Shown: piece after piece, positions 42,901 through 50,851 of the stretch
Numbering within the stretch: the stretch's first letter is position 1
How the letters are laid out: every line of letters starts with the position of its first letter
DNA from: Sphingomonas kyeonggiensis
GTDB lineage: Bacteria > Pseudomonadota > Alphaproteobacteria > Sphingomonadales > Sphingomonadaceae
Assembly: GCF_014196745.1 (NCBI RefSeq)
Contig: NZ_JACIEH010000002.1
Location: 372,383-436,382 of the forward strand
Length of the DNA stretch: 64,000 nt
Reading direction: 5' to 3'
Made by a program: the position numbers and the translations under genes
The notes under the pieces: generated by a model
What the model was told of the DNA's origin: nothing
Seen by the model: only the letters and a program-made list of their open reading frames with translations
The model's database searches: none

Positions 42901-43083
42901 GACGATGATCTCGTCGCCGGACTCGGGCGCCTGCGCAGTGCCGTCCTGCGTGGCGCTTGCCGGGGTATCCTGGCCCCCGGGCGTAGCGGTTTGCGCATAA
43001 GCCGGCCAGGCGGTCGAGGTCAGCAGCAGTGCAGCCAGGGCGGCCTTGCGGCCCGCCGACGAACGTCCAATGGTATCGAGCAT
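39958..43083 (-). CDS. TonB-dependent receptor (TIGR01782 type, 1041 aa)
   Basis: A signal peptide (LAALLLTSTAWPAYAQ) precedes a low-complexity linker and the TonB-box region DEIIVSGYRKSLQSS. The plug has IAESFNRIPGVTISRD, QVTIRGLGTNFTRVLLN and EVQKSPNADRLEGGAAGTVN. A large barrel ends in VVMIGLRGRF. This subclass in Sphingomonas and Xanthomonas often takes up plant-derived carbohydrates. The divergent neighbour is glucose dehydrogenase, and a LacI-type palindrome lies in the shared gap, so a sugar ligand is a fair guess. One extracellular loop near residues 415-425 contains a Cys pair (DCATGCT). Confidence 0.9.
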   Translation of the reverse strand: MLDTIGRSSAGRKAALAALLLTSTAWPAYAQTATPGGQDTPASATQDGTAQAPESGDEIIVSGYRKSLQSSTNAKREATGFTDSIFAQDIGKFPDTNIAESFNRIPGVTISRDITGEGLQVTIRGLGTNFTRVLLNNAPIAVASTGGDGQQSTNREVDLDLFPTELFTKLEVQKSPNADRLEGGAAGTVNMRSARPFDSPGTHITYSGQAIKNTNSDRYGYRGSLLASTTMGDFGVLFGVAGQHNEIRTVGFESVGWTNPNLSAAQNPASTRNNTGGGNWTIPGTVPANAGIPGVATGTTIDQALLLQLNPGANITQIDNGIIPRLGRETDEYGYKERLNFIGSIEYKGDSVHAYIDGMFARKRNNMQRIDMDWVGRNGAAIPVNTQYDRSDCATGCTVTKGTYYNSQFFLEYRPYFESLQYWGVNPGIEWQIADKLKLAVNGNYTKSQFHRESPTVLPITAAGSGLTVNYDNTGGDFPTITSNVDLNNPANFVWAGGRVNLQDERRWTSTKGARGDLTWGDNRLNLQVGAAYDDVSRTIRGYDNSQAWQNAVCGDNPSIFLPSPNSQPPCAGLNTATPGAGYPTYPGYGTGYTAGQTTPLVYRGSLIPASTLSSYLLPGPDGFVTLDWNKFKAASNYDAFHDSAPESGGANTGASGGYIRERTIGGYAEVNGDLPVGDNRITFNAGLRWVRTMQTIGGRVTLPDPRNTPAAPAVAPADGGLYPNLVNFVYTDNDYDNWLPSASAAFHLGDHAVVRAAVSRTMTRPNPGNMLPGLSFGSPSADIGSVGNSDLKPYISDNIDLGFEYYTGAEGYIGFAAFRKAVTGFTVNGNVTVPFASLSQYGVTYSTLNPTQQAAIDSRGGPNNANVVLTQQVNATGTLKVNGLELNWVQPLDFLLDRYLGLKGFGFNANLTLISQSGSGAAPAVATGVSPVTYNLSAYYENHGISLRMSTTFNQGNVISGANQNGITNASLFVDDYQQWDFSSSFDLNEILGAKHLPEITVDVQNLTKSSQRTYFQYSNAAYYVFNPGRVVMIGLRGRF

Positions 43084-43414
43084 CTCGATCCCCTTCCTCT
43101 CCTAAGCGGTGCCTTGGCAGCACCTTTTCACGCCCATGGTAGCGCTAACGTCGTTGGTTAAAATGTCCGAGTTATTGAGTCAATATACTCTGAGTTAGCG
43201 CACCACTTGCTTTGTGCCCTCGGGAGCCAAGGCGATCGTGCTCGTGGCTTATGGAGAGGGGCCGGCGTCGGGGCGGACTTGCAACCGGCGCAAGAGTGTA
43301 CTAAATGGTACACAGTTGACGTCGCCGCCGCGACGGTTCCGCGATTCGCCGCGTCCCATCGCCCAACCGCAGTTCGGCCTCTCCGACGATCGTTACGCAT
43401 GAAGGAGGTGCCGC
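43084..43414. other. 331-bp divergent promoter region, TonB receptor / gcd
   Basis: No gene is seen. The section 43150-43200 is unusually A/T rich for this DNA (TTGGTTAAAATG, TTATTGAGTCAATATACTC) and is the likely promoter core. GAAGGAGG at 43401-43408 is the gcd ribosome binding site. Confidence 0.55.
43139..43149. promoter_or_regulatory. possible LacI-family operator
   Basis: GTAGCGCTAAC contains the 8-base palindrome TAGCGCTA, resembling LacI-family sites such as GTTAGCGCTAAC. It lies 56 bp before the TonB receptor start. No LacI gene is in the window. Confidence 0.4.
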
Positions 43415-45844
43415 ATGTCGGGCACGAAACATTGGGCCGGCCTGCTCACGCGCAGCTGGCTGGTTCTTCTGGGCTCGGTACTGCTTGCGGCAGGCCTGTT
43501 CTTTACCATCGGCGGCGCCCGGCTGATCAGCCTGGGCGGGAGCTTCTATTTCCTGCTCGCCGGTCTCGCACTGGTGGCGTCCGGCGTGCAGATCATCCGC
43601 CGCCGTCCCTCCGGCGCGCTGGTCTTCGGGCTCACCTTCCTTCTGACGATCCTCTGGGCGCTCTGGGAAGTGGGCTTCAGCTTCTGGCCACTGATCTCGC
43701 GCCTGCTGGCGATGGGTGTCGGGGCGACGGTGGTTGCGTTGTCCTATCCGTTGCTGCGCCGTGCCCAGGGTCTGGCCCCCGTTTGGCGCCCGGCGCTGGC
43801 GATGGGGGCAGTGCTCGGCATCGCCTCGGCGGCCGGATTCGGCGCGATGTTCGTGCCGCACCCGACGGTAGCCTTTGCCGGTACACCGGGCGCGCTGCTT
43901 CCCGTCGATCCGGCACCCGCGCAGAAGGACTGGGCCGCCTATGGCAACACGCCGGGCGGCAGCCGCTTCGTCGCGCTGAACCAGATCACCCGCGACAATG
44001 TGAAGGACCTCAAGGTCGCCTGGACCTATCGCACCGGCGACGTCGCGGTGAGCGACGGCAATGGCGCCGAGGACCAGGATACGCCGCTACAGATCGGCGA
44101 CACCGTCTATATCTGCACTCCGCACAACAACGTCATCGCGCTCGACGCCGATACCGGGCGCGAGAAGTGGAAGGCGCTGATCAATGCGCGTGCCTCGGTC
44201 TGGATGCGCTGCCGCGGGCTGGCCTATTTCGATGCCCGCGCACCGCTCCAGCAACCGAACCTGCCCGGCGCGACGCCGGTCTCTGCCACCACCGTGCCGG
44301 AGGGCGCCGCCTGCCAGCGCCGCATCCTGATGAACACGATCAATGCCGAGCTGATCGCGCTCGACGCCGACACCGGCAAGCTTTGTGCTGATTTCGGCCA
44401 GGGTGGCCGGATCGACCTCAAGGCCGGGCTCGGCAACGCGCCCGACCCGCAATATCAGCTCACCGCCGCGCCGACGCTGGCCGGTACCACGGTGATCGTC
44501 GGCGGCCGCATCGCCGACAATGTGCAGACCGACATGCCCGGCGGCGTCGTCCGCGGCTTCGACGTGGTCACCGGCAAGCTGCGCTGGGCGTTCGATCCGG
44601 GCAATCCGGCGATCACCGGCGCCCCGCCGGCCGGACAGACCTATACGCGCTCGACCCCGAACGTCTGGTCGTCCATGTCCTATGACGCCGCGTCGAACAC
44701 CGTGTTCATGCCGGTCGGCAGTTCCTCGGTCGATCTCTACGGCGTGCCGCGCACGACGCTCGACCACAAATATGGCGCCTCGATCCTTGCGCTCGATGCC
44801 ACCACCGGCCGCGAGAAGTGGCACTTCCAGACCGTGCACAACGATCTGTGGGACTTCGACGTGCCGATGCAGCCGAGCTTCATCGATTTCCCGATGGACG
44901 GCGGCAAGATCGTTCCGGCGCTGATCGTCGGCACCAAGGCCGGGCAGGTCTATGTGCTCGATCGCGCCACCGGCAAGCCGCTCACCAAGGTCGTCGAGAC
45001 TCCGGTCAAGGCGGCGGACATCCCCGGCGAGCCCTATGCGCTGACCCAGCCGCGCTCGGTCGGCATGCCGCAGATCGGCGTGGGCCCGCTGTCCGAAAAG
45101 GACATGTGGGGGGCGACGCCGTTCGACCAGCTGCTCTGCCGCATCGCCTTCAAGGGCATGCGCTATGAGGGACTCTACACCGCGCCCGGCACCGACACGT
45201 CGCTCAGCTTCCCGGGGTCGCTCGGCGGCATGAACTGGGGCGGCATCTCGACCGATCCGACCACGGGCACGGTCTTCGTCAACGACATGCGCCTCGGCCT
45301 GTGGGTGCGGATGGTCCCGCAGACCGCCGCGCAGGCGGGCAAGAGCGGTGCGGCGGGCGAGGCGGTCAACACCGGCATGGGCAGCGTTCCGCTGAAGGGC
45401 ACGCCCTATTCGGTCGTGAAGGACCGCTTCCTCTCCGCGCTCGGCGTGCCGTGCCAGGCGCCACCTTACGGGACGCTGACCGCGATCGACCTCAAGACGC
45501 GCAGTATCAAGTGGCAGGTGCCGGTCGGCACGGTGCGCGACACCGGTCCGCTCGGCATCCGCATGGGTCTGCCGATCCCGATCGGCCTGCCGACGCTCGG
45601 CGGCACGCTGGCCACCCAAGGCGGGCTCGTGTTCATCGCCGGCACGCAGGACTATTATCTGCGTGCCTTCAATTCGGCGACCGGCGCGGAAGCGTGGAAA
45701 GCCCGCCTGCCCGTTGGCAGCCAGGGCGGCCCGATGAGCTACCGCTCGCCGCGCACCGGCAAGCAATATGTCGTGATCACCGCGGGCGGCGCGCGCCAGT
45801 CTCCCGACCGGGGCGACTATGTGATCGCCTACGCGCTGCCCTGA
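43415..45844 (+). CDS. gcd: membrane-bound PQQ-dependent glucose dehydrogenase
   Basis: 809 residues, the usual length of mGDH. The first 150 form about five membrane helices (SWLVLLGSVLLAAGLFFTIG and following). The rest is an eight-bladed PQQ propeller in the periplasm starting at WAAYGNTPGGSRF, with VWSSMSYDAASNTVFMPVG, TVHNDLWDFDVPMQPSF and TKAGQVYVLDRATGKPL. It oxidises glucose to gluconolactone and passes electrons to ubiquinone. AAGGAGG precedes the ATG. No pqq biosynthesis genes are in this window. An OprB-type porin follows, which would bring sugar to the periplasm. Confidence 0.93.
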   Translation: MSGTKHWAGLLTRSWLVLLGSVLLAAGLFFTIGGARLISLGGSFYFLLAGLALVASGVQIIRRRPSGALVFGLTFLLTILWALWEVGFSFWPLISRLLAMGVGATVVALSYPLLRRAQGLAPVWRPALAMGAVLGIASAAGFGAMFVPHPTVAFAGTPGALLPVDPAPAQKDWAAYGNTPGGSRFVALNQITRDNVKDLKVAWTYRTGDVAVSDGNGAEDQDTPLQIGDTVYICTPHNNVIALDADTGREKWKALINARASVWMRCRGLAYFDARAPLQQPNLPGATPVSATTVPEGAACQRRILMNTINAELIALDADTGKLCADFGQGGRIDLKAGLGNAPDPQYQLTAAPTLAGTTVIVGGRIADNVQTDMPGGVVRGFDVVTGKLRWAFDPGNPAITGAPPAGQTYTRSTPNVWSSMSYDAASNTVFMPVGSSSVDLYGVPRTTLDHKYGASILALDATTGREKWHFQTVHNDLWDFDVPMQPSFIDFPMDGGKIVPALIVGTKAGQVYVLDRATGKPLTKVVETPVKAADIPGEPYALTQPRSVGMPQIGVGPLSEKDMWGATPFDQLLCRIAFKGMRYEGLYTAPGTDTSLSFPGSLGGMNWGGISTDPTTGTVFVNDMRLGLWVRMVPQTAAQAGKSGAAGEAVNTGMGSVPLKGTPYSVVKDRFLSALGVPCQAPPYGTLTAIDLKTRSIKWQVPVGTVRDTGPLGIRMGLPIPIGLPTLGGTLATQGGLVFIAGTQDYYLRAFNSATGAEAWKARLPVGSQGGPMSYRSPRTGKQYVVITAGGARQSPDRGDYVIAYALP

Positions 45845-45853
45845 CCCGATGAT

Positions 45854-45882
45854 CGGGAGCGAAGCGCGCTGCTTCGCTCCCG
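45854..45882 (+). terminator. hairpin terminator after gcd
   Basis: CGGGAGCGAAGC (45854-45865) pairs perfectly with GCTTCGCTCCCG (45871-45882) over a 5-base loop, 9 bp past the gcd stop, followed by CCCTTGTTC. Confidence 0.7.
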
Positions 45883-45904
45883 CCCTTGTTCAACACCTGA
45901 TGGC

Positions 45905-45924
45905 CCCGTGTCCGGCGACACGGG
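45905..45924 (+). promoter_or_regulatory. hairpin abutting the porin ribosome binding site
   Basis: CCCGTGTC and GACACGGG form an 8-bp stem with a CGGC loop. The stem ends against the GGGAGGGAGG Shine-Dalgarno, so it could modulate translation of the porin. Confidence 0.45.
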
Positions 45925-45936
45925 AGGGAGGGCGCT

Positions 45937-47235
45937 TTGGCCCGGTACGTACCGATATTCGCAGCGGCACTGGCCGTCATCTCGCCTCTTTCGGGCGCGC
46001 ATGCCCAGTCGGAAACCCGGCCGGCCCCGGCCGAGCCGGGCCTGCTCTCCCCGGACCGGGAAACCCTGACCGGCGACTGGGGCGGGGCGCGCAGCGATCT
46101 GCGCGAGGCCGGGATCAGCGTCCGCGCCGACTATGTGTCCGAGGCCTTCGCTGCCGTCGATGGCGGCCTGAGGCGCGGCACCGGCTATACCCAGCAGCTG
46201 CGCGCCGGCGTGGACGTCGATCTCGACAGGACGATCGGCTGGTCCGGCGCGCTCTTCCATCTCACGCTGAACGACCGGCGCGGCATCGGCGTCTCGTCGG
46301 ACATCGTCGGCAACCGCCTCCCGATCCAGGAGGCCGCCGGCGGCAATTTCACCAAGCTTACCGAGTTCAGCGTCGAGCAGAATCTCGACGGCGGCCGGCT
46401 GAACCTGCGCGCTGGCTATTTCGCGATGGGCAACGACCTGGGCGGCATGGCGATCGGCTGCAACCTGGTGAACGCGGCCTTCTGCGCGCATCCGCTGGCC
46501 TTCTCCGGCGACACCGGCTGGTACAATTACCCCAATGCCCGCTGGGGCGCTGCGGTGCGCTATCGGCTCCGCCCGGACCTGACGCTGCGCGCCGGTGCCT
46601 TCCAGGTCAATCCGCGCCTCAACGACGAGCACAATGCCTTCCGCCCCTTTGCCGGCGGATCGACAGGGGTGCTGGTCCCCATCGAAGTCGAATATGATCC
46701 GGGCATGGGCAAGGACAGCCGCGTGCTGCCGGGCCATTACAAGCTGGGCTTCTATTATGACAGCTCGACCGCGGCACGGCAGGGGCGGCCGGGCAGCGTC
46801 ACCGGCCGCTACGGCGCCTATATCCTCGCCGACCAGATGGTGGTGCGCGGGAGCGGGGGCAGGGGCCTCTCGGTGTTCGGCCAGTTCGCCGCCAATCCGC
46901 GGGCATCGGCGCCGATCACCCGCTGGATCGCCGCCGGCCTGATCAAGACCGGCACCTTTGCCAGCCGCGACGCCGACACGATCGCGCTCGGCGTGATCCA
47001 GGCACGCGTCAATCCGCGGCTGCGCGAATTGCACGAGGCGCCATCCGCGATGCCCGACGGCTTCGTCTCGCTGCCGGGCGGCGAGACGGCGATCGAGCTG
47101 AGCTACGGACTCCAGCTGCGCCGCTGGCTGAGCATCCGGCCCGATGTCCAGTATATCCTCGATCCCGGCGCCTTCGCCTTCCGTCGCACCCGCAACGCGC
47201 TGGCGTTCGGCAGCCAGGTCAAGGTCCAGTTCTGA
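45937..47235 (+). CDS. oprB: OprB-family carbohydrate porin
   Basis: 432 residues. A signal peptide (YVPIFAAALAVISPLSGAHAQ) is followed by the OprB signature LTGDWGGARSDLREAGISV, then amphipathic strands and a final QVKVQF ending in Phe. The start is a TTG at 45937 behind GGGAGGGAGG. It should form an outer-membrane channel for glucose or related sugars. Being 92 bp downstream of gcd, with a terminator hairpin between them, it is probably transcribed separately or by read-through. Confidence 0.87.
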   Translation: MARYVPIFAAALAVISPLSGAHAQSETRPAPAEPGLLSPDRETLTGDWGGARSDLREAGISVRADYVSEAFAAVDGGLRRGTGYTQQLRAGVDVDLDRTIGWSGALFHLTLNDRRGIGVSSDIVGNRLPIQEAAGGNFTKLTEFSVEQNLDGGRLNLRAGYFAMGNDLGGMAIGCNLVNAAFCAHPLAFSGDTGWYNYPNARWGAAVRYRLRPDLTLRAGAFQVNPRLNDEHNAFRPFAGGSTGVLVPIEVEYDPGMGKDSRVLPGHYKLGFYYDSSTAARQGRPGSVTGRYGAYILADQMVVRGSGGRGLSVFGQFAANPRASAPITRWIAAGLIKTGTFASRDADTIALGVIQARVNPRLRELHEAPSAMPDGFVSLPGGETAIELSYGLQLRRWLSIRPDVQYILDPGAFAFRRTRNALAFGSQVKVQF

Positions 47236-47243
47236 TGCCGGGG

Positions 47244-47906
47244 TCAGCGATCCGCGCGGCAATAGCGCAACACGGTGTCGATCACCTGTCCGCGGCGCTT
47301 CGCGACGGCTTCCTCGCTCTCCATGTCGGCGCCGAAGATCGTGCCGAAGGTGTAGCGATTGGCGACGAAGTAGAAGGCCAGCGCACTGATCGTCATGTGC
47401 AGGTCGGCGGCATCGATCCCCGCGCGGAAGCTGCCCTCGGCGACGCCGCGGTCGAGCAGCGCCTGGGTGCGCGGCAGCGCCACTTCGTTGCGCCCCTCCG
47501 AGATCGCACCGACATGCGGCCCGCGCCGGATATTCTCGTCCATCACCAGCCGCACCAGCTCGGGATGGCAGAAGTGATAGTCGAAACTGAGCGCGGTCAG
47601 CCGCGCCAGCGCCTCGATCGCCGGCAGCGCGTCGAGCCCGGTGTCGAGCTCGGCCGAGCGGAAGCCACGATAGGCCTCGGTCAGCACGGCGCGGTACAGC
47701 CCGTCCTTGCTGCCGAAATGATAGTAGATCATCCGCTTGGACGTCGCGGTGGCCGCGGCGATCTCGTCCACCCGCGCGCCGGCAAAGCCCTTGTCGGCGA
47801 AGTGCCGGGTGGCGATCGCGATGATCTCCAGGCGATTGCGTTCTGTGAAACTGTCGTCGGCCACATCCTGCTTTGCGATCCGCGGCGCGGCATTGCAATG
47901 TGCCAC
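47244..47906 (-). CDS. TetR-family regulator
   Basis: 220 residues. The helix-turn-helix near 25-75 reads IIAIATRHFADKGFAGARVD and TSKRMIYYHFGSKDGLYRAV. The C-terminal ligand domain has FDYHFCHPELVRLVMDEN. It converges on the porin gene with an 8-bp gap and is divergent from the NADH-dehydrogenase-like gene across 41 bp, its likely target. The effector is unknown. Confidence 0.88.
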   Translation of the reverse strand: MAHCNAAPRIAKQDVADDSFTERNRLEIIAIATRHFADKGFAGARVDEIAAATATSKRMIYYHFGSKDGLYRAVLTEAYRGFRSAELDTGLDALPAIEALARLTALSFDYHFCHPELVRLVMDENIRRGPHVGAISEGRNEVALPRTQALLDRGVAEGSFRAGIDAADLHMTISALAFYFVANRYTFGTIFGADMESEEAVAKRRGQVIDTVLRYCRADR

Positions 47907-47947
47907 GCGCCGGATGTGCCTCGGATGACCGAAACTGCGGAGCGAGC

Positions 47948-49267
47948 ATGACGACCGACAAGAAGACCCAGATCGTGATTGTCGGCGGCGGTGCCGCAGG
48001 GCTGGAGCTCGCCCGCAAGCTCGGCGCCCGCTACGGCCGCAAGCGGCACGACATCATCCTGATCGATCGCAACCGCACCCATATCTGGAAGCCGCTGCTG
48101 CACGAAGTGGCGGCGGGCTCGCTCGATGCCAGCCTCGACGAGGTGGGCTATCGCAGCCACTGCCATCGCTGGGGCTATCGCTATCATTATGGGACGCTGG
48201 AGCGGATCGACCGCACGGCGCGGCGCGTGCACCTGGCCCCGGTGCTCGATCCCAAGGGGCGCGAAGTGATCGGCGCGCATTCGGTGCGCTACGACTATCT
48301 GGTGCTCGCCTATGGCTCGGTCACCAACGACTTCGGCACGCCGGGCGTCGCCGAGAACTGCCTGTTCCTCGACAGCCAGGCTCAGGCGGACAGCTTCCGC
48401 GATCAGCTTCTCGACCATTGCCTGCGCGTGTCGCGCGCCATGTCGGAGGATCCGGCGTCGGACGCGCACGTCCGCATCGCCATCGTAGGCGGCGGTGCGA
48501 CCGGCGTGGAGCTGGCCGCCGAGCTCTACAACGCCGCAGACGGCCTGAGCTATTACGGGCTCGAGGTGTTCGACCGGAAGCGGCTGGACGTGTCGCTGCT
48601 CGAGGCCGGGCCGCGCATCCTGCCGGCACTGCCCGAGCGGCTGGCCGATGCCGCGCGCGAGGAGCTCGGGGTGCTCGGCGTCAAGGTGCTGACCGGCGTC
48701 TCCGTCACTGCCTCGACTCCGCAGGGCATGGAGACGCGGGACGGCAGGTTCGTTCCCGCCGACCTGCAGCTCTGGGCCGCCGGCGTGAAGGCCGTGCCGA
48801 TCCGCGAGGGGCTGGACGGGCTGCAGCTGTCGCGCGGCGACCAGGTCGTCGTCCGGCCGACGCTGCAGAGCCTGGACGACGACCGCGTCTTCGCGATCGG
48901 CGATTGCGCGTCCTACACGCCCGCCGGCAGCGAGCGGCCGATCCCGCCGCGCGCTCAGGCGGCGCACCAGATGGCGGACACCGCCTTCGCCAATCTCTCC
49001 CGGCTGATGGCCGGCACGCCGCTCAGGACCTTCGTCTATCGCGACCACGGCTCGCTGGTGTCGCTCAGCCGCTTCTCGACCGTGGGATCGCTGATGGGCA
49101 GGCTGGTCGGCGGGCGCATGGCGGTGGAGGGCCGGCTGGCCCGGTTCGTCTACATGTCGCTCTACCGCATGCACCTGCTCGCGGTGCATGGCTGGATCCG
49201 CGGCACGACGCTGATCCTGGTGAGCCACATCAACCGCTTCGTGCGCCCGCGCCTCAAGCTCCACTGA
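47948..49267 (+). CDS. ndh: type II NADH dehydrogenase-like FAD oxidoreductase
   Basis: 439 residues. The FAD motif is IVIVGGGAAGLELARKLG (8-25), the NADH motif IAIVGGGATGVELAAELYN near 179-197, and VFAIGDCASYTP is the second FAD site. HIWKPLLHEVAAGSL is typical of NDH-2. The C-terminus has basic and hydrophobic helices (YMSLYRMHLLAVHGWIRG) that would lie on the membrane. It oxidises NADH and reduces quinone without pumping protons. The TetR gene is divergent. Confidence 0.85.
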   Translation: MTTDKKTQIVIVGGGAAGLELARKLGARYGRKRHDIILIDRNRTHIWKPLLHEVAAGSLDASLDEVGYRSHCHRWGYRYHYGTLERIDRTARRVHLAPVLDPKGREVIGAHSVRYDYLVLAYGSVTNDFGTPGVAENCLFLDSQAQADSFRDQLLDHCLRVSRAMSEDPASDAHVRIAIVGGGATGVELAAELYNAADGLSYYGLEVFDRKRLDVSLLEAGPRILPALPERLADAAREELGVLGVKVLTGVSVTASTPQGMETRDGRFVPADLQLWAAGVKAVPIREGLDGLQLSRGDQVVVRPTLQSLDDDRVFAIGDCASYTPAGSERPIPPRAQAAHQMADTAFANLSRLMAGTPLRTFVYRDHGSLVSLSRFSTVGSLMGRLVGGRMAVEGRLARFVYMSLYRMHLLAVHGWIRGTTLILVSHINRFVRPRLKLH

Positions 49268-49282
49268 GCGCGGCGCGCGCCG

Positions 49283-50230
49283 TCAGGCCGCCCGGCGCGA
49301 GACGCAGCGGAAGCCGATATGGCTGGTGGCGCTGTCGATCATCTGCGGGTGGCGCGCCGCCGGGCGGTAGCGCTGGCAGTAGTTGACCGCGCACAGATGC
49401 GAGCCGCCCTTCAGCACCTTGCGTCCGATCCGCACCGCATCGGCCTCATAGCTCTCGCCGATCGTCGCGCCGCGCGGATTGACCGCCTGGCAGCAGCTGC
49501 GCTTCACGGTCTGTGCCGCGGCATACCAGTCGCGCGTCCATTCCCAGACATTGCCGATCATGTCGGACAGGCCATAGCCGTTCGGCGGGAAGCTGCGCAC
49601 CGCGCTCGTGCGGAACTTGCCGTCCGGCTTGAGCGTCGCGAACGGGAACATCCCTTGCCAGAAGTTGGCCAGGATCGCGCCGCCGGGCGACAGTTCGTCA
49701 CCCCAGGCATATTCCGCATCGACCAGTCCGCCGCGCGCGGCGAACTCCCATTCCGCCTCGGTCGGCAGCGCCTTGCCGGCCCATTTCGCATAGGCCTCGG
49801 CATCGGCGAAGGCGATATGGACCACCGGATGGTCCTCCAGTCCCTGGATGCTGCTGTCCGGCCCGGTCGGATGCCGCCAGTCGGCGCCTTCGACAAAGGC
49901 CCACCACTGCGCGTGGTCGTGCAACTGCACCGGCGCCTCAGTCGGCTGGAACACCAGCGAGCCCGCTACGGCCAGCGCCGGGTCGAGGCCCGGATAGTCC
50001 TTCGGATCGGGCGCGATCTCGGCGAGCGTGCGATGGCCGGTCGCCGCGACGAAGGCGGCAAAGGCGGCGTTGGTGACCGGCGTCTCGTCGATCCAGAAGG
50101 GATCGACCCGCACCGGGCGGAGCGGGCGCTCCTCCTCGTAGAAGCGTTCGGAACCCATCGTGTAGCTGCCGCCGGGCAGGTGCTGCATGCCTTCATGCGG
50201 GACTGCCGGGCCGGTCGTTCTGGTCTTCAT
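49283..50230 (-). CDS. formylglycine-generating enzyme (sulfatase-activating)
   Basis: 315 residues of the SUMF1/FGE fold. MQHLPGGSYTMGSERFYEEE opens the domain, GNVWEWTRDWY is the core motif, and KGGSHLCAVNYCQRYRPAAR carries both active-site Cys residues in the arrangement of true oxygen-dependent FGEs. It converts the sulfatase Cys in CxPxR to formylglycine in the cytoplasm. An arylsulfatase with CSPTR is encoded 11 kb away at 61427, and sulfur-assimilation genes lie between, so this is its probable maturase. Its stop lies 15 bp from the convergent NDH-like gene. Confidence 0.9.
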   Translation of the reverse strand: MKTRTTGPAVPHEGMQHLPGGSYTMGSERFYEEERPLRPVRVDPFWIDETPVTNAAFAAFVAATGHRTLAEIAPDPKDYPGLDPALAVAGSLVFQPTEAPVQLHDHAQWWAFVEGADWRHPTGPDSSIQGLEDHPVVHIAFADAEAYAKWAGKALPTEAEWEFAARGGLVDAEYAWGDELSPGGAILANFWQGMFPFATLKPDGKFRTSAVRSFPPNGYGLSDMIGNVWEWTRDWYAAAQTVKRSCCQAVNPRGATIGESYEADAVRIGRKVLKGGSHLCAVNYCQRYRPAARHPQMIDSATSHIGFRCVSRRAA

Positions 50231-50338
50231 AGCGAAGGACCCCTAGCGGCTTTTCGGGGCGAGGGGAAAACCCTCCGCGCAGGACGGCGGATGCGGATCG
50301 ATTGAAACGGGGAAGCCGCTCGCGCATAGAGCGGCGCC

Positions 50339-50782
50339 ATGCTCTCGCAGAAGACCCGCTACACCATCCGCGCGCTCCAGCACCTCGCCGACCGGTATGG
50401 CGAGGGTCCGGTGCCGCTGGCCGAGATCGTCGAGAAGCAGAACATCCCGGGCAAGTTCCTGACCGTCATCCTCTCCGAGATGAACCGCGAGGGCATGGTC
50501 AATTCGCAGCGCGGGCGCGACGGCGGGTACATGCTCGCCAAGCCGCCCGAGCAGGTGCGGATCGGCGACCTCGTCCGGATGACGCACGGGTCGCTGGCGC
50601 TGGTGCCCTGCGCGAGCCGCTTCCGCTATGAGAAGTGCGACAATTGCATCGCCGAGGAAGATTGCCGGCTCCACCATCTGATGCTCCACCTGCGCGACGA
50701 GACCGCGCGGATCCTCGATGCGGTCACGCTAGCCAATCCGCTGCCCGAAGCACTAAACTCTACTTATGAAGTAGACAATTAA
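50339..50782 (+). CDS. Rrf2-family transcriptional regulator (probable sulfur regulator)
   Basis: 147 residues. The winged helix has TRYTIRALQHLADRY and GRDGGYMLAKPP. Four Cys (91, 100, 103, 109; CASRFRYEKCDNC then C) lie where IscR and NsrR ligate an Fe-S cluster, but with a different spacing, so a cluster or thiol sensor is likely. It precedes ssuD by 69 bp. A 19-base palindrome at its own 3' end recurs before the sulfonate TonB operon and the sulfatase, so it probably controls the sulfur region, in the manner of CymR. Confidence 0.85.
   Translation: MLSQKTRYTIRALQHLADRYGEGPVPLAEIVEKQNIPGKFLTVILSEMNREGMVNSQRGRDGGYMLAKPPEQVRIGDLVRMTHGSLALVPCASRFRYEKCDNCIAEEDCRLHHLMLHLRDETARILDAVTLANPLPEALNSTYEVDN
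50758..50776. promoter_or_regulatory. candidate Rrf2 operator C, inside the rrf2 3' end
   Basis: CTCTACTTATGAAGTAGAC is a near-perfect palindrome (CTACTT and AAGTAG arms). It covers the last codons of the Rrf2 gene and lies 75 bp before the ssuD start, so protein sequence and operator share the same bases. Confidence 0.65.
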
Positions 50783-50851
50783 TCCTGCTTTGCCGATGTG
50801 CGCCTGAAGCGCTTGCCTGTGTGCTCCATCGCAAGGGCAGGAGTACAGGCC

